NCBI GenBank assembly: GCA_031372705.1
Contig: JANMLV010000282.1
Location: 1 to 17,529, forward strand
Direction: 5' to 3'
Length of the DNA: 17,529 nucleotides
Source: UBA7236 sp031372705
GTDB taxonomy: Bacteria > Bacteroidota > Bacteroidia > Chitinophagales > BACL12
Positions 7,290 through 14,846 of this stretch are shown here, one piece after another. The notes under the pieces are model-generated. The model made no database searches. It saw only the letters and a list, made by a program, of their open reading frames with translations, and was not told where the DNA came from. The translations under genes were made by a program, and so were the position numbers. Numbering within the stretch: the first letter of the stretch is position 1; each line of letters starts with the position of its first letter.

Positions 7290-9062
7290 TCACTGAACCA
7301 CCTCTTCGAGGCGCTGCGACTCATACATTTGATAATAAAGACCCTTCATTTGCATAAGGGCTTCATGTGTTCCATTTTCTATTACCGTATGGTCATCTAA
7401 CACAATAATTCTATCAAATGAAATCAGCGAGAATATACGGTGGGTAATGATTACAGCGGTTTTTTTGTCCAAATAATCACGCATATTCGACATAATGCGT
7501 TTTTCCGTTGCCGCGTCTACTGCACTCAAACAATCATCTAAAATAATAATCGGAGCTTCCTTCATAAATGCCCTGGCAATAGATATGCGCTGTTTTTGTC
7601 CGCCGCTCAATGTTACTCCTCTTTCCCCTACTAAAGTTTGATATCCGTCTCTAAAGGCTTCTATTTCGTTATTGATAGACGCAAACTGAGCATATTGGAT
7701 AATGGCTTCCAAATTGGCTGATTTGTTGCCAAAGGCGATATTATTCCTAATTGTATCTGAAAAAAGGAAAACATCCTGAGGAACAGTTGAAATGCCGTTT
7801 CTCAAATCTGCAAGGTTATATTTCTTGATATTGATATTGTTGAATTCAATCGCCCCGGCATCAACGTCGTAAAGCCTGAACATTAAGTCGGCAATGGTAG
7901 TTTTTCCGCTTCCTGTTTTCCCAACTATAGCCACCTTCTCTCCTTCCCGGATTTCGAAATTTATATTTTTAAGCGCTTGAACTCCTGTATCGGGATAGGT
8001 AAAAGAAACATTGCTGAACCTAATATTTCCAGATAATTTACGTTCCGGCAAATTTGAGGCTTGCACATTAGGTTGGGTAAGCAGAAATTCATCAATTCGC
8101 TTTTGCGAGGCTGCTGCACGTTGAATAATAGAAACCACCCAACCTAACGAAGTAACCGGCCAAGTCATCATATTAACATAAAACAAGAATTCTGCTAGGT
8201 CGCCTGTGCTTAGCTTGCCTTCCATTACTTGCCATCCACCCACAAAAATGGTAATCAACACACTCATGCCAATGAGCAATACCATTAACGGCTGAAAAAG
8301 GGCATCAACACGAGAAAGACTTAACGACAGGTTTTTGTATTCGTCGCATTCGCGTTCAAAGTATTGTCCCGTGGACCGTTCACGTGCATATGCCTGAATA
8401 ACGCGTATCCCGGAAAAAGATTCTTGTGCAATACTGGTCAAATTTGAGAGCTGTGCTTGAATGGCTTCACTTTTTCGATTAATAATACTGTTTACATAGT
8501 ATATTGAAATGGAAAGTATTGGCAAGGGCAGCAAAACATACAGTGTTAACGTCGGGTTTATACTCACCATCATCCAAATGCCAAAAGCAAAGTTGAACAC
8601 CAGGTTCATGAAATACATTAAAGCCGGCCCAACGTATTGTCTCACACGCCCAACATCTTCAGCAACACGGCTCATGAGGTCACCAGTGTTGTTTTTCTTG
8701 AAAAAAGCAGGCGTTAGGGTGGTATAATGTTTAAAAAGGTCGTTTTTTTGGTCGTATTCAATGTTGCGACTCATTACGATGATTGTTTGGCGCATAAAAA
8801 ACATGAAAATCCCGCGCAAAACGGTAAATCCTAAAAACAATAACCCGCTAATCAGCACACTGCGATAAACATTTTCGGCTAAATCGTTATTATTTCCGCT
8901 AACAATGGCATCATAATTTGTTGTAACGAGGTCTATCATGTCGCCAATATAATGAGGCGCATATACCTGAAACACGTTTGCCAAGCCAACAAACAGCGTT
9001 CCGGTGAGAAATAGCCATTTGTATTTCCATAAATATTTGTTGACCGATTTGAGTGCGCGCAT
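7290..9062 (-). CDS. ABC exporter, fused membrane and ATPase domains (MdlA/MsbA-type half transporter)
   Basis: This is an inner-membrane type IV ABC exporter half transporter of 590 residues, usual for the family. The transmembrane domain (about 15-315) has six helices. The ATPase domain has Walker A GKTGSGKT (381-388), a Q-loop Q429 in STVPQDVFLF, signature LSGGQ (485-489), Walker B IIILDD (505-510), a D-loop SAVD and H-loop H541. The position of the catalytic glutamate after Walker B holds Asp510. This is seen in the MdlA/SmdA-like branch and in degenerate sites of heterodimeric exporters, so it may need a partner; none is encoded nearby. ATG at 9062 is a clear start. A TAGCTTTG box lies at 9077-9070 on the minus strand, seven bases upstream. 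The substrate is unknown. Confidence 0.93.
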   Translation of the reverse strand: MRALKSVNKYLWKYKWLFLTGTLFVGLANVFQVYAPHYIGDMIDLVTTNYDAIVSGNNNDLAENVYRSVLISGLLFLGFTVLRGIFMFFMRQTIIVMSRNIEYDQKNDLFKHYTTLTPAFFKKNNTGDLMSRVAEDVGRVRQYVGPALMYFMNLVFNFAFGIWMMVSINPTLTLYVLLPLPILSISIYYVNSIINRKSEAIQAQLSNLTSIAQESFSGIRVIQAYARERSTGQYFERECDEYKNLSLSLSRVDALFQPLMVLLIGMSVLITIFVGGWQVMEGKLSTGDLAEFLFYVNMMTWPVTSLGWVVSIIQRAAASQKRIDEFLLTQPNVQASNLPERKLSGNIRFSNVSFTYPDTGVQALKNINFEIREGEKVAIVGKTGSGKTTIADLMFRLYDVDAGAIEFNNINIKKYNLADLRNGISTVPQDVFLFSDTIRNNIAFGNKSANLEAIIQYAQFASINNEIEAFRDGYQTLVGERGVTLSGGQKQRISIARAFMKEAPIIILDDCLSAVDAATEKRIMSNMRDYLDKKTAVIITHRIFSLISFDRIIVLDDHTVIENGTHEALMQMKGLYYQMYESQRLEEVVQ

Positions 9063-9069
9063 AAAGATG

Positions 9070-9077
9070 CAAAGCTA
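9070..9077 (-). promoter_or_regulatory. Possible -7 box for the ABC exporter gene
   Basis: TAGCTTTG on the minus strand matches the Bacteroidota -7 consensus TAnnTTTG exactly, but no TTTG lies about 19 bases further upstream. It sits seven bases from the ATG at 9062, so a transcript started from it would be nearly leaderless. Confidence 0.35.
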
Positions 9078-9093
9078 TAAATCAATTGAAAAG

Positions 9094-9124
9094 TTTCTAG
9101 TCTTTATAACTTCTTCTATCTTTG
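9094..9124 (+). promoter_or_regulatory. Bacteroidota-type promoter for the leucine-dehydrogenase-like gene
   Basis: TTTC at 9094-9097 (one base off the -33 TTTG) is followed after exactly 19 bases by TATCTTTG at 9117-9124, a perfect TAnnTTTG -7 box. Transcription would start near 9129-9131, leaving a leader of about 24 bases before the ATG at 9154. Both spacing and sequence fit the sigma-ABfr consensus. Confidence 0.65.
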
Positions 9125-9153
9125 CGCAGCCAATCAAAAAAATACGTTCATTT

Positions 9154-10251
9154 ATGTCGAATAACACGCTTCAATTGACCAACGGTGAAATTTTTACCAC
9201 GATGTATGAAATGGAACACGAGCAAATGGTGTTCTGTACTGATAAAACAACCGGATTAAAGGCAATTATTGCTATCCATAATACCACTTTGGGACCTGCA
9301 TTAGGAGGAACTCGCTTTTGGAATTACACCAATGAAGACGAAGCCATTATTGATGTTTTGCGTTTATCGCGCGGTATGACCTACAAAGCAGCCATCAGCG
9401 GATTGAATTTAGGTGGAGGAAAAGCAGTTATTTTTGGTGATTCTCGTGCATTAAGCAATCGCGAGCCATTATTTCGTCGCTATGGTAAGTTTGTTAATTC
9501 ACTAAACGGAAAATACATTACAGCCGAAGATGTTGGAACTTCAACCGGCGATATGGAATATATCAACATGGAAACCGACTATGTTGCCGGCAAACCGGAA
9601 GAAGTTGGCGGTGGTGGTGATCCATCTCCTGTAACTGCATACGGTGTTTATTTGGGTATGAAGGCTGCGGCCAAATATGCAAATGGTACCGACAGTTTAA
9701 CCGGAAAAAAAGTATTAGTGCAAGGTGTTGGGAATGTTGGCTATCATTTAGTTGAGCGTTTAATTAAGGAAGATGCCATTGTAATGATTTCTGACATCAG
9801 CGAAGAAAGAATTAAAAAGGTTAGCGATAAATACAAAGTAAGTGTTGTAGATAAGGATGCCATTTTTGATACCGATATGGATATTTATGCACCTTGTGCT
9901 TTAGGCGCAACCATAAACGATGAAACTGTAGGCAAACTAAAATGCAATATTGTTGCAGGTGCTGCCAACAATCAATTAAAAGAAGAACAAAAGCATGGTA
10001 TGGCGTTAATTGAACGCGGCATATTATATGCACCTGATTATTTAATTAATGCAGGTGGATTAATTAATTGCTATTCAGAATTAGAAGGTTACAACCGCGA
10101 GCGTGCTTTTCAAAAAACTGAAATTATTTACCCGCGCGCACTTGAAATTTTCGAAATTGCAGCGAAAGAAAAAATAACAACACAAGCTGCCGCGAATCGC
10201 ATTGCGGAAGCAAGAATTAAGGCTGTAGCGCATATAAACAGTCGTTTGTAA
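9154..10251 (+). CDS. Leucine dehydrogenase-like amino acid dehydrogenase (Glu/Leu/Phe/Val family)
   Basis: This cytosolic NAD-dependent enzyme interconverts a branched-chain amino acid and its 2-oxo acid plus ammonia. The N-terminal substrate domain has GPALGGTRFW and the two conserved lysines K78 (GMTYKAA) and K90 (LNLGGGKAV), equivalent to the substrate and catalytic lysines of Bacillus leucine dehydrogenase. The Rossmann domain has GVGNVG at 191-196, and PCALGATIND and NAGGLINCY follow. The 365-residue length from ATG 9154 matches leucine dehydrogenases. The frame stays open back to an ATG at 9004, but that would run into the divergent exporter gene and across the promoter at 9094-9124, so 9154 is chosen. 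Valine or phenylalanine preference cannot be excluded. Confidence 0.92.
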   Translation: MSNNTLQLTNGEIFTTMYEMEHEQMVFCTDKTTGLKAIIAIHNTTLGPALGGTRFWNYTNEDEAIIDVLRLSRGMTYKAAISGLNLGGGKAVIFGDSRALSNREPLFRRYGKFVNSLNGKYITAEDVGTSTGDMEYINMETDYVAGKPEEVGGGGDPSPVTAYGVYLGMKAAAKYANGTDSLTGKKVLVQGVGNVGYHLVERLIKEDAIVMISDISEERIKKVSDKYKVSVVDKDAIFDTDMDIYAPCALGATINDETVGKLKCNIVAGAANNQLKEEQKHGMALIERGILYAPDYLINAGGLINCYSELEGYNRERAFQKTEIIYPRALEIFEIAAKEKITTQAAANRIAEARIKAVAHINSRL

Positions 10252-10256
10252 ATAGG

Positions 10257-10289
10257 CCAACAACTGCTGTACCAAAAGCAGTTTATTGG
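10257..10289 (+). terminator. Hairpin just after the leucine-dehydrogenase-like gene
   Basis: CCAA (10257-10260) pairs with TTGG (10286-10289) outside an inner 7-bp stem, AACTGCT (10262-10268) with AGCAGTT (10277-10283), around an 8-base loop. It begins six bases after the TAA. There is no T-tract, so it is either a weak terminator or an RNA 3'-end stabiliser. Confidence 0.4.
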
Positions 10290-10372
10290 AGATTGAATTT
10301 TAACATAAAAGAGCATAACCATTTCACGCAGCTAACGTTGCATTCATAAAAAATAACTAATCGTTAATTGAC

Positions 10373-11314
10373 ATGCTGAGCAGAAGAGGATTACGTATTA
10401 AGGCAATGCAAACATTGTACATTGTTGCCAGTACAGAGAATATGGATAGCAAAATGGCTGTCAGACAATTAAATAAAAGTATTTACAATTCACATCAAGC
10501 TTATCTCTATTGCTTGCATTTTATTACTGAATTAGCGCAGCAAGTTGACCTTGAGGCGCACATGAAGAAGAATAAGTATTTACCAACGCCGGAAGATTTA
10601 AACTTCCCGGTTACTTTTTTCAATAATTCATTGATTCGTACGTTACTCAACAATGATTATTTTCAGACAAGGCTTAAAAAAGAGAAGCTGCTTGACTGGA
10701 ACGACGAAGAATTTGCAAAATTGATTTACAATCAGTTAAAAGAATTTGAACCATATATTAGATATGTTGCGGCTGAGCCGGATGTTGTTCAGGATAAAAA
10801 AATAGTAAAAGAAATATTTGACCATTTTTTACTTAAAAACGAATATTTCGATGAGCACATGGAAAATGTGATTGGCACTTGGGCCGATGATGAATATATT
10901 GTAAAAGGGTTGATGGACGATTTTTTCAATGCTAAAGAAATCAGTCAGTCAACAGAGCGACATCTTTTCGAATTTTTTATTACTGCTGAAGAAGAAGAAT
11001 TTGCTGAGGTTTTAGTGAAGAAAACTATTGATGAGGATGCACATTATGATGAGTTAATAAAACCCAAACTCATGAACTGGGAATTGGAACGCGTTTCATT
11101 AATTGACAAAATATTGATGAAAATGGCGCTGACAGAGTTTTTGCACATTCCTACGGTTCCAACCAAGGTAACCATAAACGAGTACCTTGATATCAGCAAG
11201 CTTTACAGCACACCAAGAAGCCGAGAGTTTATTAACGGCATATTAGATAAACTGATGAACGAGATGAAATCGTCGGGATTGATTATTAAATCAGGTAGAG
11301 GACTAAAAGAATAA
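10373..11314 (+). CDS. nusB: Transcription antitermination protein NusB (long Bacteroidota form)
   Basis: NusB joins NusE (ribosomal protein S10) on boxA RNA to support antitermination in rRNA operons. The C-terminal part is the diagnostic NusB fold: WELERVSLIDKILMKMALTE, then FLHIPTVPTKVTINEYLDIS, then STPRSREFINGILDKL (about 235-300). The N-terminus MLSRRGLRIKAMQTLYI matches the usual NusB helix 1 (xRRxARExAlQxLY), so that region is not simply an unrelated addition. The 313 residues are about twice the E. coli length because of a long helical, charged insertion between the two parts (about 30-170), usual for Bacteroidota. It heads the run nusB - DUF1573 - yajC - YbbR - coaE. ATG 10373 is the first start in frame. 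Confidence 0.93.
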   Translation: MLSRRGLRIKAMQTLYIVASTENMDSKMAVRQLNKSIYNSHQAYLYCLHFITELAQQVDLEAHMKKNKYLPTPEDLNFPVTFFNNSLIRTLLNNDYFQTRLKKEKLLDWNDEEFAKLIYNQLKEFEPYIRYVAAEPDVVQDKKIVKEIFDHFLLKNEYFDEHMENVIGTWADDEYIVKGLMDDFFNAKEISQSTERHLFEFFITAEEEEFAEVLVKKTIDEDAHYDELIKPKLMNWELERVSLIDKILMKMALTEFLHIPTVPTKVTINEYLDISKLYSTPRSREFINGILDKLMNEMKSSGLIIKSGRGLKE

Positions 11315-11318
11315 CACT

Positions 11319-11326
11319 TATTTTTG
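11319..11326 (+). promoter_or_regulatory. Possible internal -7 box upstream of the DUF1573 lipoprotein gene
   Basis: TATTTTTG exactly matches TAnnTTTG and lies between the nusB stop (11314) and the next ATG (11331), four bases before that ATG. A promoter here would make a leaderless mRNA inside the operon. No clear -33 element is seen, and AT-rich chance matches are possible. Confidence 0.25.
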
Positions 11327-11330
11327 CAAT

Positions 11331-11807
11331 ATGAGATTACGATTCGCTTTATTTACTTTTTCGGTGGCAATAGTTGCTGCTGTTTTATTAGGTTCTTGCA
11401 AAGAAAAACCTGCCAACAGCGGTGTTTCAACTGAAGCTACGCAGGTTGAAGATGGCAAACTTTCGACAAAAATCGTTGAAAATCCGACTGAAATCACCTT
11501 TGAGCGCGATTTACACGATTTTGGTGAAATTATTCAAGGAGAAAAAGTTTCCACCGAGTTTAAATTCACAAACACCGGTAAAAACGATCTTATTATTACC
11601 GATGCGCATGGTTCTTGCGGTTGCACAGTTCCGGAATGGCCAAAAGAGCCAATTGCTCCGGGAGAAAGCGGTGTAATTAAAGTTGTTTTTAATAGTGCTA
11701 ACAGAAGTTCTGTTTTTAATAAAACTGTTACGGTTACTGCCAATACAATTCCTAGCAGTACAAGTAAATTGATAATTAAAGGAACTATAATTGTTCCAAA
11801 AGATTAA
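11331..11807 (+). CDS. DUF1573-domain lipoprotein
   Basis: This is a 158-residue predicted lipoprotein. A hydrophobic signal ends in the lipobox LGSC with the modified cysteine at residue 23, followed by a short polar linker and one DUF1573 beta-sandwich domain (about 52-157). The family hallmarks HDFGEIIQGEKVSTEFKFTN, HGSCGCTVPEWPKEPIAPGE and IKVVFN are present. DUF1573 domains are Ig-like and very common in Bacteroidota envelopes; no biochemical role is established. It lies 16 bases after nusB and 21 before yajC, so it is probably cotranscribed, and this position next to yajC is recurrent in the phylum. The lysine and glutamate after the cysteine (CKEKP) do not give a clear membrane-sorting signal. 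Confidence 0.9.
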   Translation: MRLRFALFTFSVAIVAAVLLGSCKEKPANSGVSTEATQVEDGKLSTKIVENPTEITFERDLHDFGEIIQGEKVSTEFKFTNTGKNDLIITDAHGSCGCTVPEWPKEPIAPGESGVIKVVFNSANRSSVFNKTVTVTANTIPSSTSKLIIKGTIIVPKD

Positions 11808-11828
11808 TAAACCAATAAATATTAATAC

Positions 11829-12173
11829 ATGATAGATCAAATTTTATTGTTCTCGCCTCCACCTGCAGGCCAAGAATCTTCAGGCAACTCAAGCATTATG
11901 AGTATCGCATTTTTTGTGCTATTCTTTTTAATTCTTTACTTTTTTATGATTCGTCCGCAATCTAAAAAAGCAAAAGATCAGAAAACATTTTTGAATGACA
12001 TTAAAGCCGGCGACAAAGTTGTTACCATTGGTGGCGTGCACGGAAAAATTCTGAAAGTAGATGATGATACTTATTTATTAGAAGTAGATTCAACTACTAA
12101 AGTGCGCATTGAAAAGTCAGTTATTTCGCTTGACTTTACAAAAGCGATGTTAGCACGTAAACAACAATCGTAA
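11829..12173 (+). CDS. yajC: Sec translocon accessory protein YajC
   Basis: YajC is a small inner-membrane partner of SecDF that associates with the SecYEG protein-export channel. The 114-residue product has a single transmembrane helix (about 24-42, MSIAFFVLFFLILYFFMI), then the family signature IRPQSKKAKDQKTFLNDIK and the conserved cytosolic segment GDKVVTIGGVHGKILKVDDD. Length and order match the family. It ends 21 bases before the YbbR-domain gene in the same frame. ATG 11829 is the natural start; no ribosome-binding purine tract precedes it, as is usual in this phylum. Confidence 0.95.
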   Translation: MIDQILLFSPPPAGQESSGNSSIMSIAFFVLFFLILYFFMIRPQSKKAKDQKTFLNDIKAGDKVVTIGGVHGKILKVDDDTYLLEVDSTTKVRIEKSVISLDFTKAMLARKQQS

Positions 12174-12194
12174 TTAAATACTGATGCAATTATA

Positions 12195-13106
12195 TTGACA
12201 CCTGAAGAATCATCAACCGGTGGCAGCAGAGGCAGAAACGCAGTAAGAATGCTTTTCTGCCTCTTAATTGCTTTTATGCTTTGGCTATTTAATACCCTCT
12301 CCTATCAGCATGAAGCTACTATTTATGTTGAACTGCAATATCAACTTGCAAAAAATAAAATAAATACCAACAGGCTTCCCGACGAGGCATTGTTGCAGGT
12401 TCAAGCAACCGGTTGGCAACTATTAAAAGAATCTTTTTCTGCGCGTTCGCTTGTTTTAGATTTGGGTAGTTATACCGATAACACCACTTTAATTTCCAAT
12501 AATCATAAAGATTTATTCAGCGCCGACATGCCTGACGATATTGAAATTCTGCATGTAATTCCCGATACCATGGAAATGGAAATTGAGGAAAGGATGCAAA
12601 AAATGGTGCCTGTTTACATCAATTTTAAAGGAATCAAAGAAAACAATTGGAAAATAGATTCATTAATCTACAATCCCGATTCCATTTCTATTTCAGGGCC
12701 TGAAAGTATTGTGCGCAATATCGATTATTGGACTACTGACCCTATTCGCATTCATGATATTAACGAGGTAGTTAAAGGTGTAGTTGCATTGGAACCCGTG
12801 GAGCAAAATAATATCAAGTTATCTGCGGTAGCAGCATCTTACGGAATTATCGTGTATAAGGAATTGGAACACACTTTTAGTTTCGAAATAGTGCTCGACA
12901 GCGCAAGTAATCAAACTGCAACAGTAACTTTGAATTGCATAATACCCAGCAATAAAATTTCATCTACTGCTGCCGATGACTTTGTATTCGCTATTAAAGC
13001 GACTCCAAACGGCAAAGGTTTTAACATTAGCTGTTCAAAATATCCCGATTACCTGCAAAATATTAAGCTGGAACCATCGTTTATACCTTTAACTGCGCAA
13101 GAATGA
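12195..13106 (+). CDS. YbbR-domain membrane-anchored protein
   Basis: This protein has an N-terminal transmembrane anchor (about 18-36, MLFCLLIAFMLWLFNTLSY) followed by an extracytoplasmic beta-rich region with YbbR-like repeats, for example VPVYINFKGIKENNWKIDS and DSISISGPESIVRNIDYW (about 137-180). In Firmicutes the YbbR protein CdaR controls the diadenylate cyclase CdaA. No cyclase lies here, so this role should not be assumed. The start is TTG at 12195; the ATG at 12184 is out of frame and closes after four codons. The last four bases overlap coaE (ATGA at 13103-13106), suggesting coupled translation. The stop is TGA. Family membership is likely; the function is unknown. Confidence 0.8.
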   Translation: MTPEESSTGGSRGRNAVRMLFCLLIAFMLWLFNTLSYQHEATIYVELQYQLAKNKINTNRLPDEALLQVQATGWQLLKESFSARSLVLDLGSYTDNTTLISNNHKDLFSADMPDDIEILHVIPDTMEMEIEERMQKMVPVYINFKGIKENNWKIDSLIYNPDSISISGPESIVRNIDYWTTDPIRIHDINEVVKGVVALEPVEQNNIKLSAVAASYGIIVYKELEHTFSFEIVLDSASNQTATVTLNCIIPSNKISSTAADDFVFAIKATPNGKGFNISCSKYPDYLQNIKLEPSFIPLTAQE

Positions 13107-13708
13107 TTAAAGTTGGCATAACGGGAGGCATAGGCAGCGGTAAAACTACCGTGTGTAAAATATTTGAACTATTGGGCATACCGGTTTATTATGCTGATGA
13201 GCGAGCAAAAGAATTAATTGCAACTGATAAATCTATTATTAAACAAGTAAAGCAATTATTTGGGGATGATGTTTATGATGCAGCCGGTAAATTAGATAAA
13301 AAACGTGTTGCTTCAGTAATTTTTAATTTTCCGGAGATTTTAAATCAATACAATCAAATTGTACATCCTGCTGTGTTTCGCGATGTAGAAAAATGGATGC
13401 AACGACACAGCGATCGCGATTATGTAATTAAAGAAGCAGCCCTCCTATTTGAAACCGGCAGCAACAAACAATTAGATAATATAATTTGCGTAACCGCTCC
13501 ACTTGAATTGCGCATTCAACGCGTAATTGACCGCGACCAAACAACAGCAGAGGCAGTAAAAGAACGCATTGCAAATCAATGGTCAGAAGAAGAAAAAATA
13601 AATGCAAGTGATTTTATTATTTATAACGATGGCAGCACGCCATTAATACGACAAGTGTTGCAAATTCACGAAAAGCTTAGTGCATTTGCTAAAATGCAAC
13701 AAGGCTGA
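13103..13708 (+). CDS. coaE: Dephospho-CoA kinase
   Basis: CoaE phosphorylates the ribose 3'-hydroxyl of dephospho-CoA, the last step of coenzyme A synthesis, in the cytosol. The 201-residue product has the P-loop GGIGSGKT (residues 8-15), then GIPVYYADERAKEL with the conserved Asp32, HPAVFRDVEKWM, the strand DYVIKEAALLFETG (typical CoaE 'VPLLFE' region) and RVIDRDQTTAEAVKERIANQ in the lid. Length and motif order match the family. It overlaps the upstream YbbR gene by four bases and ends 11 bases before a convergent minus-strand gene. The stop is TGA. Confidence 0.96.
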   Translation: MIKVGITGGIGSGKTTVCKIFELLGIPVYYADERAKELIATDKSIIKQVKQLFGDDVYDAAGKLDKKRVASVIFNFPEILNQYNQIVHPAVFRDVEKWMQRHSDRDYVIKEAALLFETGSNKQLDNIICVTAPLELRIQRVIDRDQTTAEAVKERIANQWSEEEKINASDFIIYNDGSTPLIRQVLQIHEKLSAFAKMQQG

Positions 13709-13719
13709 AATTCCAATAA

Positions 13720-14571
13720 TTATTCTTTTTTATATTGAATGCCAAACGATGGAACACCCGCTGCAGCAACGTTTGATGAAGCAGGTCCAATATTGTAGGC
13801 GAGGTTAAATCCCCAATTATTAATTGTAAATCCGCCCTTAACAGCTACGCCAATATATTGTTGTTGGTCTAAATACAAAGCAGTGTAACTGGTTGAACAA
13901 TCACAATCGTTGCTATTTTCTGCAACAGGATTTCTTAGACTTACATTAGCAGCAAAGTATAAATAATCTACAGGTTTAAAGCCGTATTCAACATTTGAAA
14001 TAATAGCAGTAGTATAATCATTTGTTCTAAAATCGGCACCCAAGTAATATTGCAACCACGAGCGGTTTAAAGCCCAGCCCATTCCAAGCCCCGGTCTAAA
14101 TCCCCAGCTATTAAATCCGGTTTGCAATCCGGTAAGGTAATTTCTGTCGGTAGTATTTGCTTCAACAAAAAATGAAGCCGTTATAAATGGCTTGCCTTCA
14201 TAAAACTTATATAGCACACCTGCCTCTATGTTACTGAAATAATCTAATTTTCCACTTTCAATATATTGCCCATCAACAGCATTAAATGCGGGATTAATAA
14301 GCGTGCTATTTAATATTTTATAAGGTAATGCAGCTTGAACAGTAACCTTATCGGTTATACCGTATTGCGCAAATAACTTAATTGTTTTATCTGTTATTTC
14401 AACCGGAATATCCACTATATCACCTGAATCGTTAAAAGCTTGATCGTAAGTAAAAAAGGTGTAGGATACATTGCCATACCAGCCCTTTGCAGGTAAGGTC
14501 CACACTTGTGCCTTAACCTGAACAATTAAGAATAAACTTAAGCAGCACAAACATATCCGACGTATTACCAT
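13720..14571 (-). CDS. Predicted outer-membrane beta-barrel protein
   Basis: This 283-residue protein has a Sec signal peptide (about 1-21, ending VQVKAQ) and a body of alternating hydrophobic and aromatic strands, such as KGWYGNVSYTFFTYDQAF, KLFAQYGITDKVTVQAALPY, WGFRPGLGMGWALN and WGFNLAYNIGPAS. Paired strands and glycine/asparagine turns suggest a small barrel of roughly 10-12 strands. A CDC motif (SNDCDCSTS, about 213-221) probably lies in a loop. I cannot assign a transport function; a general outer-membrane or surface role is inferred. ATG 14571 is preceded by a good minus-strand promoter, and the gene converges with coaE. Confidence 0.75.
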   Translation of the reverse strand: MVIRRICLCCLSLFLIVQVKAQVWTLPAKGWYGNVSYTFFTYDQAFNDSGDIVDIPVEITDKTIKLFAQYGITDKVTVQAALPYKILNSTLINPAFNAVDGQYIESGKLDYFSNIEAGVLYKFYEGKPFITASFFVEANTTDRNYLTGLQTGFNSWGFRPGLGMGWALNRSWLQYYLGADFRTNDYTTAIISNVEYGFKPVDYLYFAANVSLRNPVAENSNDCDCSTSYTALYLDQQQYIGVAVKGGFTINNWGFNLAYNIGPASSNVAAAGVPSFGIQYKKE

Positions 14572-14578
14572 ATTTTTG
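14571..14578 (+). promoter_or_regulatory. Possible -7 box for the small membrane protein gene
   Basis: TATTTTTG on the plus strand matches TAnnTTTG exactly, starting at the first base of the divergent gene's ATG. A start near 14584 would leave a leader of about 40 bases before ATG 14625. No TTTG is seen at the expected -33 distance. Confidence 0.3.
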
Positions 14579-14590
14579 CAGTTAGATTAT

Positions 14591-14620
14591 CAAAAATACA
14601 CATTTCATTTACAAACCAAA
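14591..14620 (-). promoter_or_regulatory. Bacteroidota-type promoter for the beta-barrel gene
   Basis: Read on the minus strand, TTTG (14620-14617) is followed after 18 bases by TATTTTTG (14598-14591), which fits the -33/-7 consensus. Transcription would begin near 14585, giving a leader of about 14 bases to ATG 14571. The promoter overlaps the leader of the divergent gene at 14625, so the two may interfere. Confidence 0.55.
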
Positions 14621-14624
14621 ACTT

Positions 14625-14846
14625 ATGAGTGCAGCTACCTTCGATTTACTTAAAGATATTTTGTTTTTACTTTTTTTCTACTTAGGTGCTGCTTGGATGT
14701 GGGGCAAACTAAAGCTGAATGCTGAAAACCAAGAAAAACTGGAAACTGTTTTCAAAAGAAGTAGAGGAAGATTTAAGTGGTTATTTCTTGCAGGCGCCGT
14801 TGCACTTACTTGTTTGTTTATATACCAATATTTTATCGAAAATTAA
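14625..14846 (+). CDS. Small two-helix membrane protein, unknown function
   Basis: This 73-residue protein has two predicted transmembrane helices (about 9-27, DILFLLFFYLGAAWMWGKL, and 51-69, WLFLAGAVALTCLFIYQYFI) joined by a charged loop with KRSRGRFK. By the positive-inside rule the loop is probably cytosolic, with both ends outside. I do not recognise a family. It diverges from the beta-barrel gene and overlaps the convergent radical SAM gene by four bases at their stop codons. ATG 14625 is the first start, and both stops are TAA. Confidence 0.65.
   Translation: MSAATFDLLKDILFLLFFYLGAAWMWGKLKLNAENQEKLETVFKRSRGRFKWLFLAGAVALTCLFIYQYFIEN

Noticed and set aside
9004..9153. 50-residue N-terminal extension of the leucine-dehydrogenase-like protein from ATG 9004
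   Set aside because: It would overlap the divergent ABC exporter gene and include the predicted promoter, and the family begins at the ATG at 9154.
11511..11840. Minus-strand open frame of 109 codons across the DUF1573 gene
   Set aside because: It is antisense to a conserved domain and its composition looks like a codon shadow; no promoter or family resemblance is seen.
12195..13106. Calling the YbbR-domain protein CdaR, a diadenylate cyclase regulator
   Set aside because: No cdaA-like cyclase is adjacent and the Bacteroidota context is nusB-yajC-coaE; only the domain name is supportable.
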